This document shows, one piece after another, positions 12,801-24,066 of a DNA stretch of 64,000 nt (positions are counted from its first letter, which is position 1; the number at the start of each line of letters is the position of its first letter). The DNA is from Pempheris klunzingeri. Lineage: Eukaryota > Chordata > Actinopteri > Acropomatiformes > Pempheridae. Both the position numbers and the translations under genes were made by a program. The stretch is taken from NCBI RefSeq assembly GCF_042242105.1, contig NC_092027.1, forward strand, positions 884,006-948,005, given 5' to 3'. The notes under the pieces were generated by a model that made no database searches, had not been told where the DNA came from, and saw only the letters and a list, made by a program, of their open reading frames with translations.

Positions 12801-13887
12801 CAGTTTCAGTAACGGGGTGGCTCATGGAGCGGGAGCTTCGTCCACGTCTCTGCACCTGCCTGAGGAGAGGAAGGTCTCTAATGATGAGCGTACAGCAGCA
12901 GCAGCAGGAGGAGGAGGAGGAGGAGGAGGAGGCGGGGGGGTAGTCCCCCACCACCACCACTCCCAGCAGTCCCTCCCCCAGACGGTGGTGGACGTGTCGG
13001 CGCTGGACGAGCTGCTCAAACACATCCATGAGGTCAGCGCGTCGGGCACCGGAGGCATCAAGGTGCTCACCTCCACCTCCTCCTCCTCCCTGTTCCCCGG
13101 GCCCTCTGCCCCCTCCTCTGCAGGGAATCATCACAGTCAGCATCATCAGCATCATCACCACCACAGCCAGACCCGCACCCACCAGTACAACCACAGCCAT
13201 CACCATAGTAACCACCACAACAATAACAGCAGCGGCGGCGGGCACCATCACCAGCAGCAGATCCCCGAGACGGAGTCGGCTTCGTATTACAGCACCTCCA
13301 CACTGCCGAGGGACGGCCTCCCCAAACGCCTGGACGCACCCACCCAAAACTCCACCTCGTCCTCCGCCACCTCCTCTTCTTCCTCCTCCTCGTCCTCCAA
13401 CAACCCCACCTCCTCCACCTCTATCCCTTCATCCTCCTCCTCCTCCTCCTCCACTCCGCTCCAGCAGCAGGTGATCCCAGAGAGGCCTGGAGGAAGCAGC
13501 GTCTCAGTGACTCGCCACCACTCCCAGCGCCACTCCCTCATTAAGATGGGGAGCGGGGGCGGCGCCGTGCCGCGCCACCACAGCTTCAACCAACGGGGGG
13601 CGCACCACGCACACTTTCTAGCCAGGATGAACACCAACAGCAGCAGCAACGGCCCCCCGAGCGCGAGCGGGGGAGCTAACGTGGACACCAACGGCGAGAG
13701 CCAGCAGCCGTCGATCGCCAGCGCCTGCCTGACGCGGCAGCACAGTTACAGCGAAGGGCCACATGCGCAGCGGGCGGCGATCGTCCGGAGAACGGCGTCG
13801 CTCAAACCCCAAGTCCCGCCAAAGCCGCTGTTCCTCCCAAACACAGCTACGTCACCGGTAGCAGAGGCAGGAAAATACAACTACTGA
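9897..13887 (+). CDS. Class 6 semaphorin (closest to Sema6D), last three coding exons
   Basis: Three exons join in frame: 9897-10147 (starts with the last two bases of a codon), 11241-11372 (44 codons, phase 0 at both ends) and 12571-13887 (ends in TGA). All have AG/GT borders. Exon 1 encodes a membrane helix (YTLLIACVLVAFFLGAILSG) followed by a basic, Cys-containing stop-transfer segment and a SLRSLAKLNGLLDG motif that resembles the juxtamembrane part of Sema6 proteins. The last exon encodes the long cytoplasmic tail: LPTPDSTPELP, LDELLKHIHEVS, STLPRDGLPKRLDAPT, RQHSYS and a C-terminal TASLKPQVPPKP then GKYNY, all with recognisable Sema6D counterparts. The proline motif is a likely SH3 ligand. 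The sema and PSI ectodomain exons lie outside the window. The tail carries unusual Gly, His and Ser runs. Sema6E, a fish paralogue I cannot recall in detail, is the main alternative, so no symbol is given. Confidence 0.85.
10699..10712. promoter_or_regulatory. RFX-type X-box motif
   Basis: GTTGCCGTGGTAAC is an inverted-repeat match to the RFX X-box consensus (GTTNCC-N(0-3)-RGNAAC). It sits in an intron, so if bound it would be an intronic enhancer element. The motif match is direct; binding is inference. Confidence 0.4.
10786..10832. repeat. Pentanucleotide repeat (CAGAC)n then (CGGGC)n
   Basis: A run of CAGAC units changes abruptly into CGGGC units, a short compound pentamer array. Confidence 0.85.
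11373..12570. other. Semaphorin last intron
   Basis: The donor is GTAGGA at 11373 and the acceptor TCTGTCTCAG ends at 12570. Nothing else was recognised on either strand. Confidence 0.8.
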
Positions 13888-14706
13888 GACTGGAGGAGGA
13901 CGTGGCGCCATCCCAACATGGCCGCTACCGTCCCCGCCACTCTGAAATGTCTGCAGGGCTGGTGAGAGACGACTAAATGAGAGCATTGATGGGACAGAAA
14001 GGCACAAAAGAGTCCTCGAAGCTTTTCGTCCCCATCACTTCTCATTACGAGCCTTCAGTTGTGGTTATTTTCCTGCTGCTCAGAGGACGCCGCCCGCCGC
14101 CTCTTTGTGTCATGACCACTGCATTGTAGCTGCGTCGCTCACAGAGCAGAGCCCTGAAAAGAGCCACTCAGACAGACACTCCGAGTATCAACGGACAAAC
14201 AAGATGTCTGACTCATACCTCCGGGCCGGCTGGATCGCTCGTGGCGACTTTCCCCTCACGACAGACTGCGGATGAAAAACGGCTCAGACGAGTCTGAGAA
14301 ACATTCCACAAGCAGGACGCAAGACGTTAATGATTCAACAGGAGTCCCCGAGGCTCCACGTGGCCTGAAAAATTCTTGATTAATGCAGTTTTCTTATGAG
14401 CGCTTTGATCTAATGTCCTCGGTTGTTGCACCTTGGCGCCGGGCCCAGATTTCACTTGCAAGGACTCAGAAAAGCAGGGAATCGGACTGCTGGAGATCTG
14501 ACTTGAGCTGGATGTGGGACCACTGGGAGAGTCGGGCGTCTCTCCAGGACTTTGAGTCAAATGATGGCAGGAATCACGTAAAAATAATATGAGTGAAAAA
14601 AGCCCAGAGGGTAATCCCTGTCCTCTGGAATCTGTTCGTCCTTCTGAATCTGGCCCCGAAAATTTGAATAGACGAGAGGGTTCACTCTCCTTTTCTGCAA
14701 AATAAA
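13888..14706 (+). other. Semaphorin 3' UTR, probable
   Basis: Follows the TGA stop. The first AATAAA on this strand that I noticed is at 14701-14706, just before an A-run, and could be the polyadenylation signal; a genomic A-run makes that uncertain. Confidence 0.4.
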
Positions 14707-16612
14707 AAAAAAAACTGAAAGAAAGAACTACAGTGAGGTTTTAGTCATCGTTCAGGAGATGGAGATTTCTGTACACGAACACTTCAGCAACACTTTGGGG
14801 ACAGAAGAGGAGGAGAGACAGTTAAGCTTCACGAGCTGAGGTGTGAAATCCACAGAGATCCAGATGAGAGCAGCCCCCCCCCCCCGACAGTTCACACAAA
14901 CCAGATGAATGTTCTTTTTATACCATATTGGTATCAGAAAAACAAACGGCAGAGCATGGGCTATGTTTTGGATGGAGGATCTCTGAGAAATGATTCCCTC
15001 GTGCACTCAGTAGACTGAATCCTCCTTCAGTTCAGTCAGTTGTATGTTCAAATTGCTTAATTGATTCTCTTGAATTAATAATTGCCCTCAAATGATTTAA
15101 TTTCCGCCTGCTCCGCTCTCTTCTGTCTTTATCTGTGAAGGGTTTGATGAGTTCTTATCTGCAGGATCTCTTAAATGTGTCTAAAGATCAGACTGAAATA
15201 CCTCCAGCGTGTTAATGAAGACATCTGAGGGCTCTGCTCCTTGTTCCTCATCACCTGCTGAGTCTGAGGGTTTGACACAGTTCGGCCGGTTTCTTAACGT
15301 TTCACCCAAACTACAAAGTGAAGACGTTCATTTCTCTTGTACTGTTCATCAACTACACTTTTATATAGTGCTCCCACACACGTCAGAGAGAAAAGACAAA
15401 CCAAGCAATAAACATGGAAGTTACCAGAAGAGCAGGACGAAGAGTCTTCAGCCAGATCAGCACATGTCCAGGCTCCGTGTTTAACCAGGTTACACATCAG
15501 TTCAAAGACCTTCTGACGACAGAGATCCACGCTGCCAGTTTGACCTTAGACAGTAGTGCTGGCTCTACTGGGGGCGTGTGGGGGCCGCTGCTGCACCGCT
15601 GCACATACTCTGGGTCTCATTTGTTTGGGTTTTATACATCTGAGTCTGAGATTCAGTGGAGGTCAATAGTTTGTGTGTTTGTGACCAATGATTTCCTGAA
15701 CGGTTGGTCTCTGAATCAGAGTTGGGTCTGAGCTGCTCTTTATGGAACCAGTCCTGAGATAACACTGGTGTGAACTGGCGCTCTATAAATAAAGATTGAT
15801 GGACTGTTTAATAAAAGGTCATCAGCTCCTGAGGACTGTTACTATTCTGGGACGAAAGCCTGCAGACAGATAAAACCCAAACAGTGTGTGGCTCCGTACC
15901 ACAGCGGGAGAGGAGGAGCACGTCGGGCTAATTCCTCTAACATCGGCCGGCTGTGAGGGGGACCTGCTGGGTCCTGTTTCACTCTTACCTCTCAGTGTTC
16001 GTCTGCGCTCAAACAACCTTTCTGGGGCCATTTCTTCTGTCTGGGCACTCGGCCTGAAACCGGCAAAGACAGAGGTCAGAGGTTAACCGTCAGCAGACAT
16101 GCTGCCAGCCACAGCAATAAGGGTTTACAGCAGGACGAGGTAGCTGTAAATAAAACCATGAGCTGCGTGGAAGTGAAGTTCTGACTCGCTGTCCTCTCTA
16201 ATCTCTAATCTAATCTGAACACAACCGCTCCGCATGTTTCAGCTCCAATCCACTGATTGAGTAACAAGTTATTCAGAAGATCCCCCCGTTATATATCATA
16301 GTAATAAGAACAAACATGTGTTCACTCACATGTGAAGTGAAAAGTCTAAAGGCTCCTGAATCAGATCGCTGCAGAAAAGCTTTGACTTCAGGAGATAAAT
16401 CGACGGAGATTTGATTTGCTAACGTTTCTTTCATTAAAACTTGTTTATCAGCTCTTGGTGCTCCTGACCGTCAGGAACCCTGAGCCATTCAATAAATGTC
16501 ACACACCGTCTCAGCTAAGCTAAGTCCTGTTCACTGGAGGCAAACTAATCGATCTAAAACCGGAGCGCTGCAGTAAAATTAATCACATACTTTGATTTGA
16601 TGAAAAACTCAC
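14707..16612. other. Intergenic; mostly featureless
   Basis: No supported gene. A LINE/SINE-type 3' tail lies at 15757-15810. The stretch could be intron of the minus-strand gene suggested by the candidate exon at 16613. Confidence 0.5.
15757..15810 (+). mobile_element. L2-type LINE or SINE 3' tail remnant
   Basis: The sequence AACACTGGTGTGAACTGGCG followed by CTCTATAAATAAAGATTGAT matches the common fish tail form (GGTGTGAATTGGCGCTATATAAATAAA). Only the tail is recognisable. Confidence 0.5.
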
Positions 16613-16702
16613 CGTCCACTTTGTCTCCAGAGCTTTTGACTTCATCTCTCGGTCTTCCTTCTGTTGGCCGATCGTAATCCCCGTCTCTCCCATCTCCATC
16701 TG
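16613..16702 (-). CDS. Candidate internal exon of an unidentified minus-strand gene
   Basis: On the minus strand a pyrimidine-rich acceptor (CTTCCCCAG) is followed by exactly 90 open bases and a consensus donor (G|GTGAGT). Read in the open frame it begins and ends in phase 1, so it could be included or skipped without a frameshift. It encodes about 30 residues, very acidic and Gly-rich: ADGDGRDGDYDRPTEGRPRD, then EVKSSGDKVD and a split Gly. Composition and phase are reminiscent of the short acidic extracellular exons of CD99/CD99L2-type proteins, but that is only a suggestion. No partner exon was found with confidence in 13.9-22 kb, so it may belong to a gene with long introns or be a chance open block. 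Confidence 0.4.
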
Positions 16703-16914
16703 CTGGGGAAGACCATGAGAGGTGGTTAAAAGCCCTCAAAGGTGGACCTTGAGTTGAGGCTGAGCTCTGACAGCGAGGAGCTGAAACATCTCAGTTCAGG
16801 TTTCAGAACGTGGAACCAACAAACAGCAACTTTGTTCTGTGAGTTTTGAAGCGTCTGTTTGGATCCCAGCTGCTGCTGAACCAGATAAACAGTTTTATCT
16901 GACTCACTCAGCCG

Positions 16915-16916
<2 letters not shown>

Positions 16917-16970
<54 letters not shown>
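16917..16970. repeat. (GACA)n tetranucleotide microsatellite
   Basis: About 54 bases of GACA units. It lies about 215 bases upstream of the candidate exon on that exon's strand. Confidence 0.95.
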
Positions 16971-19900
16971 CCCCCAGCTCAGATTAAGCAATAATGAAGC
17001 TGCAGCAGCAGAGCGGCCGGAGACGAGGCCAACAGGCTCTGCACCAAATGATGCAACTTTGAGTCGGCCGGGCGGAGGGGGGAGAGGGGGGAGAGGGGGG
17101 AGTGGTGAGGGGGGGGGGCAGACCTGGAAAACGAATGAAACGTGATGTAAAAATTGAGCGTCAGGTGTTTCCAGAGCTGACCGACAGATCGGTTTGTTCT
17201 GATGGATTAAAGGAGGAGCTCATATTGATTTGTGCTTCATGTAAAGAGGAGACTCGCTCCTGTGTGAAGAGTTTCATCATCCTCTTTCATCAGCGCCCTG
17301 TTTGATGGTTATGAGAGATTAGTGTTGGTCTGGTCGCTGGGAAGAAGCTGCCTGCGCGAATCAAAGTCTAAATTAACGAGCCGTGTTCACACGAGAGCAG
17401 CAGATCTGCTCTGAGGCCGATGGGTTCTCATCAGAGGAACGCAGAACGTTTCAAAAAGGCCTCAGCAGGACTTCTGAGTCCAGGTGTTACTCCAATTAGT
17501 ACAAGTTGCATCTACTTAATATTACTGCAGAGACGTCAGACTGCTGCAAGAACACAAACACAGAATCCTAAATCCTTTTTCTTTTTCTTACATTTCTGTG
17601 AGAGGCCACGTCGTCCCTGGTGGTGCATTCAAGGAGCCTCTAAATAAACCCAGTCAGCTGGTGAAGTATGTCGTTGAAAATGTAAAATCTGGAAGAGAGA
17701 CGATAGAAGATACATAATCAGAGACCATTTCTGAAAAATGAAAGCAGAAATTAAAGCAGAGTCATCTGGAATGTGTCACAACTGTTTTATCGACTAAACT
17801 AATAGAAGAAATAATGAACCCCTCGACGGAGGAATTAAAGCAATAACTGGTTGGTGAATGATGTGAATATTAAGCAGAAATACATATTTGGCTCCAACAA
17901 TGTTTCAGAAAACTGATTCTCTGGTCAAATCTTCATAATCCACTGAATTATTCTACGCTCCCGATTTAGATTCGACACTTTTGGACTCAGACAAAGTTCC
18001 TCTACGACTGCTTCTTGTCTCAACAACATGTTTAGCGGTGATAGAAAGCTCCTGCACGGCCCTTTAAATCACCGAATCAGCAGTAACGTCGCTCTGAACA
18101 GACATAGACAGAAAGCTGAAGAGAAATATGAGCTCAGTGTTTTTCTCGCTCGTCTTAGATAAATGTTTTATATCCAAGTGCTCTGACCCAAACGGAGACT
18201 GAAAACTAGCTGGTGTGTTCAGGGACTCTGGAAACAGGAATCTCCATCTGTTATGAACAGAGAGGGAAGCTGGGGTTCACTTGTGATCCTCCTGCCTCCT
18301 CAGTGATCCTGCAGGAGTGTTTTCTCTGGGTGCTGCTACGGGGACGCTGCAGAAAACAAACAGTACGGCTCGTTTTATAAAAAAGGGGGTTTTTGTATGA
18401 GGATGCACTTGTAACCTTGAAAATACATTTGTTTATTCATTTGGTGGTTCTCTGAACGTGTTCTCCTGATTCAGCCGGAGAGACGGAGGGCAGCTGAGAC
18501 ACTGTGAAGGACTCACAGCGCCACCTGGTGGGCCACAACACCACGACAATGTAATAATGTCACAAGCTGTTATGTTTACCTTACTGCTATTAATGAACAT
18601 GTGGATGAGTGTGTAAATAAAGGCTACTATGGAACAGTTCTCTGGGTTCAGTCCTCCTTACTTCTGGAGACTCTTATTTTGAAGGTTTGGGTGGAAAACT
18701 GAACAAAGAGCTGTCACACTCACAGAGTCTGGAGTCCTCCAGGGGCAGAAGATCTTCTTGGGGTGATTCTGAAGGTCCTGGAGGTCCAGGAGAGTCTGAT
18801 GCAGTCCAAAGGGATCAAAAGGGACCTTGAGGGAGTCCAGGAGGTTTTATGGGATCCATCCATGACATGAAGGTCAGCTGACTGATCAGCTGTGGTACCT
18901 GGAGCTGCTGAAGGACTCCTGGGGGGTCACCTGGGTTCAGTAGCTCTAGATGCACTTTCACTAATCCTCATGGACTCCATGGATCCATGAGGGGTTGGAG
19001 GAGTTTCACAAGACCAGCAGCTCCTAAAGGAGTGAATCATTACAGAACCTGGAACCGATTCTAGGACCCACAATGTGTTTAAAGAATCTTTGAGGGTATT
19101 TCAGGTCTGTTGGAGGGTTTAACAGGTCATCAAGTCTGACAGGGGTCCTTGAAGGGGCAAAATAAGGTCCTTTGGTGAGTTAAAGAGTTCTTCGGGGGGT
19201 TCCAGGACCTTTATAAGTGTCCTTGGGGTGTTTGAAGAAGTTCCAGGAGACCATCAGTTGTTTATATAATGATCTAAAGGTCAAAGGTCACCAGGTCAGT
19301 AAAGGTGCTCCAGAAACATTCCTGATGGATCACAGACGTAAACCACTGCTGCTCCGTCACACTGAGAAGACGAGGTTATTTCACAGAGAAGCAGACAGAT
19401 GAAGAGAGGGGGAGGTGGGGGTGGGGGGGGGGGGTGAGACAGGAGGAATACAAGAACAAGTAAAAAGTACCCATGATGCAGCAGTTTCTTTCACAATAAC
19501 AACATGTATTCTGTTATTGGATTAAATGCACTGATGCACGAACGTGTTCGTCACTTTGATGCTGCAGCCGCCGATAATGGAGCTTATTAATATTTCACAT
19601 ATCACTTTACATACTGCTGAGTAGCTGCTGGATCCTCCCTGGGGGGCCAATAAAGCTTAACTGATATAATAACATCATTTAGGGAGTGATTTTATTTAGT
19701 GTTGTCTGATCCTGACAGCTGACAGATTATATAGAACTAATAAATAACTATATAATAACTATTAGTGAGGAAACACTGCAGGTGTTTTCTGTTGAAGACA
19801 TAAAATGGAGGATAAACTTTAATGTCAAGTGCTTCTTATGGCAGAGAAAGATTTTAGAGATCCTTGAGGTGATCTGGAGGTCCTGAACGCCCCCCTTTAG

Positions 19901-20531
19901 TCCCTCTGAGTGTAACGAGGGTCCTACAACTGTTCAGGGGCTCCAAGTCTTCCAGAGGGTTCCTGAAGTCACTGCTGGATTCAAGGGGCCTTGAAGAGGT
20001 CCTTAAGTTCCAGGTGCAGCACAAACACAGGTTTGGTTTGTAAATCTGTTAGTTCTTCACTTGTACTTCAGCTGAAGACAAAATATTCTTTTAATTCTGT
20101 CACTGTTTCTCTGCAGCTTCAGTAACTAAGGAACCTGCAGCCATCTGAAGAATGAGTTAGATCATGTTTACAGTGATATAATTTAATAGTTCTACTGCTG
20201 AATATGAAGCTGCTCTACTTCAGTGTCGTGCTGCCGCCTGCTGGTGTGAAACAGTCGGCTGCTCCTGCGTTCATGTCTTTATATTTTAGGGACCTCAGAG
20301 CTGAAAAGATCTTTAGATGTTCTCCAGCTGTGCTGAGCCTCTGAGACTTTTCTCAGAAGGACTTTTAGATCCTGAGCTCAGTTTCTCTGAACACTTTGCT
20401 GGTCAGGTACAAACAGAGGAGCTGATCTACCGTCAGCTGAAACCAGAGTTTGGTGTTTCTGACCAAAGCTTCGTCCCACAGAGGTGAGAAGCTGTGACCT
20501 GAGCTCAGTGCGTCTGTTTCCACCTGGCCGG

Positions 20532-20545
20532 GTCGCTATGGCAAC
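20532..20545. promoter_or_regulatory. RFX-type X-box motif
   Basis: GTCGCTATGGCAAC matches the X-box form. A second one (GTCGCCGTGGCAAC, 20663-20676) is 131 bases away, so the pair may mark a regulatory element; no gene start was identified beside it. Confidence 0.35.
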
Positions 20546-20662
20546 AGCTGCTAAAAACTCTTCTCAGCGGAGGGAAAAGGACTCTCTGAGTGCAGCTCGT
20601 GGTGAGAACCACTTTCGTTAATTACATCAAGCGACGCTGTGCGGCGCTAAGAGTGGCTTCAC

Positions 20663-20676
20663 GTCGCCGTGGCAAC
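20663..20676. promoter_or_regulatory. RFX-type X-box motif
   Basis: GTCGCCGTGGCAAC, second of a close pair. The intervening DNA is CpG-richer than its surroundings. Confidence 0.35.
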
Positions 20677-21951
20677 CGGCAGCGTTCAGTCGGAGATGCA
20701 GAAACCAATAACGTGCCAATAGTTTCAGTATCAATAAGCTCGAGTGTCATTGTGAAGAGCAACACCTGTTTTCTTTCTGTTATTTATCTGCTTCTTGTTA
20801 CTCAGCTCAGTTTGTTCTTCTTTTTATTTGTTCTTCTCTCTCTGCTTCAGACACGTCACACTTTGTATTTATTTAATCACCAACCTTCTGTAATTCTTTG
20901 CTCTAATTTATGTATTTTGTCTTCGGGGTGAATAAAGTTGATCTCGTCTTAAAGTCGATCCTGATCTGCTGCTACTCTGGAGCAGGTCAGAGAAGTGATC
21001 AGTCTGCTGGTATTGATCACAGATAACATTCAGTCAATAACACTGAAGTGAACTCTGTCACATCAGAGCTCTGAAGGAGTCTCTGCAGCGTTCCTCAGCA
21101 GCTTTTACATTCTTACTGTTTCTCCACTAAAACGATGGACTCCTGTCTTTAAGCCTTTAGAGAACATTTAGCAGCTTTGTGCAGAAGAAGTGGAACTTTT
21201 CAGAAGTTGTGTGAAGACAAACGGAGCCTGAAGCAGAAAGACTGAGTTCTCTCGTTAACTCCCTCTGAGAACAGAGTCAACAGCAGTCTTCAGTGTTTCT
21301 GAAGCTACAATCCGTCATAAATACATGAGAATATGAACGTTTGTGGTGTTTTCACACTAAAACACAGTCGAGCCTTTTGTCTTCACTTCATGACTTTTAT
21401 TTCACTGTTACAACATGACTTCCTGCTGACCGTGCGGCCGCCATGTTTACTTGAGTTGACACCCTGAAGTGGGATAAAAAAAAGCTCCTGACGTCCCAAA
21501 TCAGAAAGTCAGAAAGGCTGCCGGGCAGCTTGTGTTTGTAGTTCTGACGCCATCAGACACATGACGGTTGGACGCTGCCATAAAAAAATATACAGGTCTC
21601 ATCTGGACACAGACTCTCATAAAGAAATACAGCAAAGTCTGAAGCGGCAGCAGCTCCACCCGCCAGCGTCAGACCGCTTCCTCCAGTGTAGAAACGTCTG
21701 TTAAAATACAGAGGATAGAAAAATACAATCCATGTTCACACAAACATGGAGAAATGTGAAGGATCCAGTTCAGTGTTTCCACAGTGAAATGTTAACGCAG
21801 TAAAACCACTTTAAAATCCTGTTAGTCCTCATCTTCTTTTGAATGATCCATGTCCCAACGCTTCCTTCTCTCAGTCTGTTCCTTCTCCTCCGACTCATCT
21901 CTGAGGATTAAAGAAGAACTCTGGTGTTTCTCCCCCATGATCCTCTCTGTC

Positions 21952-22191
21952 CACATCCTGGAGTCTGAATGACTGGTAGGTAGTAAAAGTGTTGGAACTG
22001 GTCCAGTAGATCACCTCAGCCAGCAAAGAGCTTGTTTGATCCACTGACAGGCTCAGAGTGTTATTCTAAGTGTGTGACAGCATCATGGAAAGGATCCCTA
22101 CAGAGAGAGACCTGGAAGATCCTTTTGGTTTAACCACAAACAGCACACACACCAGACTACATTCACTAAAACAGGGATTTTAGAGAACAGG
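21952..22191 (-). repeat. Interspersed repeat, copy 2
   Basis: Same family and orientation as 9474-9787 but missing about 75 internal bases (between CAGCCAGCA and AAGAGCTTG). It forms an inverted pair with copy 3. Confidence 0.8.
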
Positions 22192-22347
22192 ACACAGGAG
22201 CTGCTGCTCTGCTGCTGCCTCCATCAGTCAGTGTGTTTGTGTTATTGTGTGTTATTGTGTTACTTGTGATTCTGACTTAACCCTTTAAAACACCTAAGTG
22301 ACAGAATAACACAAACAAACTAACTAATTTTATGTTGTAGAACACAG

Positions 22348-22665
22348 TAAAATCCCTGTTTTAGTGAATGTAGTCTGGTGTGTGTGCTGTTTGTGGTTAA
22401 ACCAAAAGGATCTTCCAGGTCTCTCTCTGTAGGGATCCTTTCCATGATGCTGACACACACTTAGAATAACACTCTGAGCCTGTCAGTGGATCAAACAAGA
22501 TCTTTTAGTGGACCTACTGTGATCAGGTGCAGTTGTCCCAAAGGATCACGTTGCAGCCATTGCAGCCCGTTTGGTGTCTGCTGGCTGAGGTGATCTACTG
22601 GTGATCTACTGGACCAGTTCCAACACTTTTACTACCTACCAGTCACTCACACACCAGGATGTGGA
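22348..22665 (+). repeat. Interspersed repeat, copy 3 (inverted)
   Basis: Reverse-complement copy of the family at 9474. It has a small internal tandem duplication (GTGATCTACTG twice). It begins 156 bases after copy 2 and lies 45 bases beyond the stop codon of gene A, so it should be in that gene's 3' UTR. Confidence 0.8.
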
Positions 22666-22710
22666 CAGGTGTGGCCCCCCTCCCCTGAGCAGAGACTCTG
22701 CCTGCAGCCC

Positions 22711-23998
22711 TCAGCTCTGCTGCCCTCTCAGACCCATGTGTGTGCGAATGTGCCGTTTGTAATTAGAGTTGTCGCTGAACCTGCGGCCACACTCCTCACA
22801 GCAGTAAGGTTTCTCACCTGTGTGGATTCTCAGGTGTTTCTGATAACCGTCGAAACGCGTCAGTCTCTTCCCGCAGATGTCACACGTGTACGACTTGTCC
22901 GCTTTGGTCTCGACCTTGCGGTGCACTTGGACGTGTTTGGCCCAGTGGCCCCGCTGAGCGAACGCACGGCCGCAAATGGTGCAAATGTACGAGTCCACGA
23001 CCTCAGACAGAGGCGCCTCCGGTTCCACGGAGTCCAGCTGTCCGTTACCCGAAGCCGGATCCGGAGCTTCCGCGGCGTCCTCGTCGACGTCCGAGCAGGT
23101 CCGCCGGACCGAGGGGCCCGGCCGGGGGTCCAGCCGGGGGTCCAGCCGGGGGTCCGGCTCGGGGCCGTCCAGGTCCGGGCACGGGACCTTTGAGAGCGAG
23201 GAGGTCATGTGGTCGCCGTCCAGCTCGTTTGTCACACCGCCGCTCTGGAACAGCACGAAGCCGGCCTCGCTGAGCTGGGAGGGGTCGTCCTGCCGGAGCC
23301 GCCACAGGTCCTCCTCCTCCTCCTCCTCTTCCTCCTTGATGTGAGGAGGCTTCGTGTCGTTCAGGTCCAGACCGGCGCCCCACTCCTGCTCCTGCTCCTG
23401 CTCCTCACACTGAGCTGCCGACCACAAGCAAGAGTTTAAACCTGAACCTCCAGCAGCAGGTGACCACTTAGTGTCACTGTGACGTCACAGGGTTTTATTC
23501 TGTTTGACCCAAAAACATTCAGAAACAAACCTTCTGACTGAAGCAGACAATTATTTGATCTTAAAAAGATACAGACTCATTTTGGTTGATCGATTAATCA
23601 CTTAAAAAGGACTCCTCTGATTATTGATCATAAAGATGCTGAAGCTTTTAACCCTTCTTCTTCTGCTGGGACACTTCAGACTTCATATATTCCTCCAGTC
23701 TGAACAGACTAACTCTTCTCTCTGCGGCTCCTTAACGCTCTAACATGCGGTCACCCCCCCCCCACACCAACCCCCCCAGGTGTGGAGCCACTTTCTCACC
23801 TGAGCTGCTGACCTGCACGGATATCTGCGGCTTCCTGCACAGCTCCAGCAGCCGGCGCTGGCGGTCGATCTCCAGCTTGGAGCGGGAGATCTCCTCCTCG
23901 TACTCGGCTATGGTCCTGCCGAACACCCCGAAGATCTCCTCCGCGGCCGCAGTGAGCCGCTGGTTGATCAGCAGCCGCAGCATCTCGATTTTGGACAT
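22711..23998 (-). CDS. C2H2 zinc-finger protein, gene A (3 fingers)
   Basis: Two exons on the minus strand: 23998-23800 (66 codons plus one base, donor GTGAGA) and 23414-22711 (acceptor GTCGGCAG), giving 300 residues. Exon 1 starts MSKIEMLRLLINQRLTAAAE and continues through EEIFG and EYEEE to DRQRRLLE, the N-terminal helical module of a large fish ZNF family. That match sets the start rather than an upstream in-frame Met. Exon 2 has an acidic linker ([13 protein letters not shown], then DLW), a proline/aspartate-rich stretch with repeated DPRL units, then three C2H2 fingers (CTICGRAF, CDICGKRL, CEECGRRF) joined partly by TGEKPY linkers. It presumably binds DNA in the nucleus; its target is unknown. 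Coding DNA is much GC-richer than in genes C to G, suggesting an older, separate member. Confidence 0.85.
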
Positions 23999-24066
23999 GT
24001 TGGAGCGGAGATGGACGCGGGAGAAGTTTCCTCTCCGAGGCGTCGTGCTCGGTTGTTTACTAGCTA

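Larger units (their letters stand above)
16971..21951. other. Intergenic, with purine-rich degenerate repeat domain
   Basis: No gene supported. G-rich runs lie at about 17070-17120 and 19408-19434. From about 18700 to 19330, and again at 19850-20010, the plus strand is full of degenerate GGTCC-TTGAGG / TCCAGGAGG phrases at irregular spacing, like a very old tandem array. A short LINE-type tail (CCCTGGGGGGCCAATAAAGC) is near 19640. Two X-box motifs are at 20532 and 20663. Confidence 0.5.

Noticed and set aside
12544-13691. Long antisense and alternate-frame open frames over the semaphorin last exon
   Set aside because: They are shadows of the GC-rich, low-complexity coding exon on the plus strand.
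20590-20931. 113-residue open frame with a hydrophobic middle
   Set aside because: The hydrophobic part is a T-rich tract and ends at a LINE-like AATAAA tail; no family resemblance.
21822-21956. 44-residue minus-strand open frame (MWTERIMGEKHQSSS) beside repeat copy 2
   Set aside because: It starts at the repeat edge, is very short, and has no known relative; probably chance.
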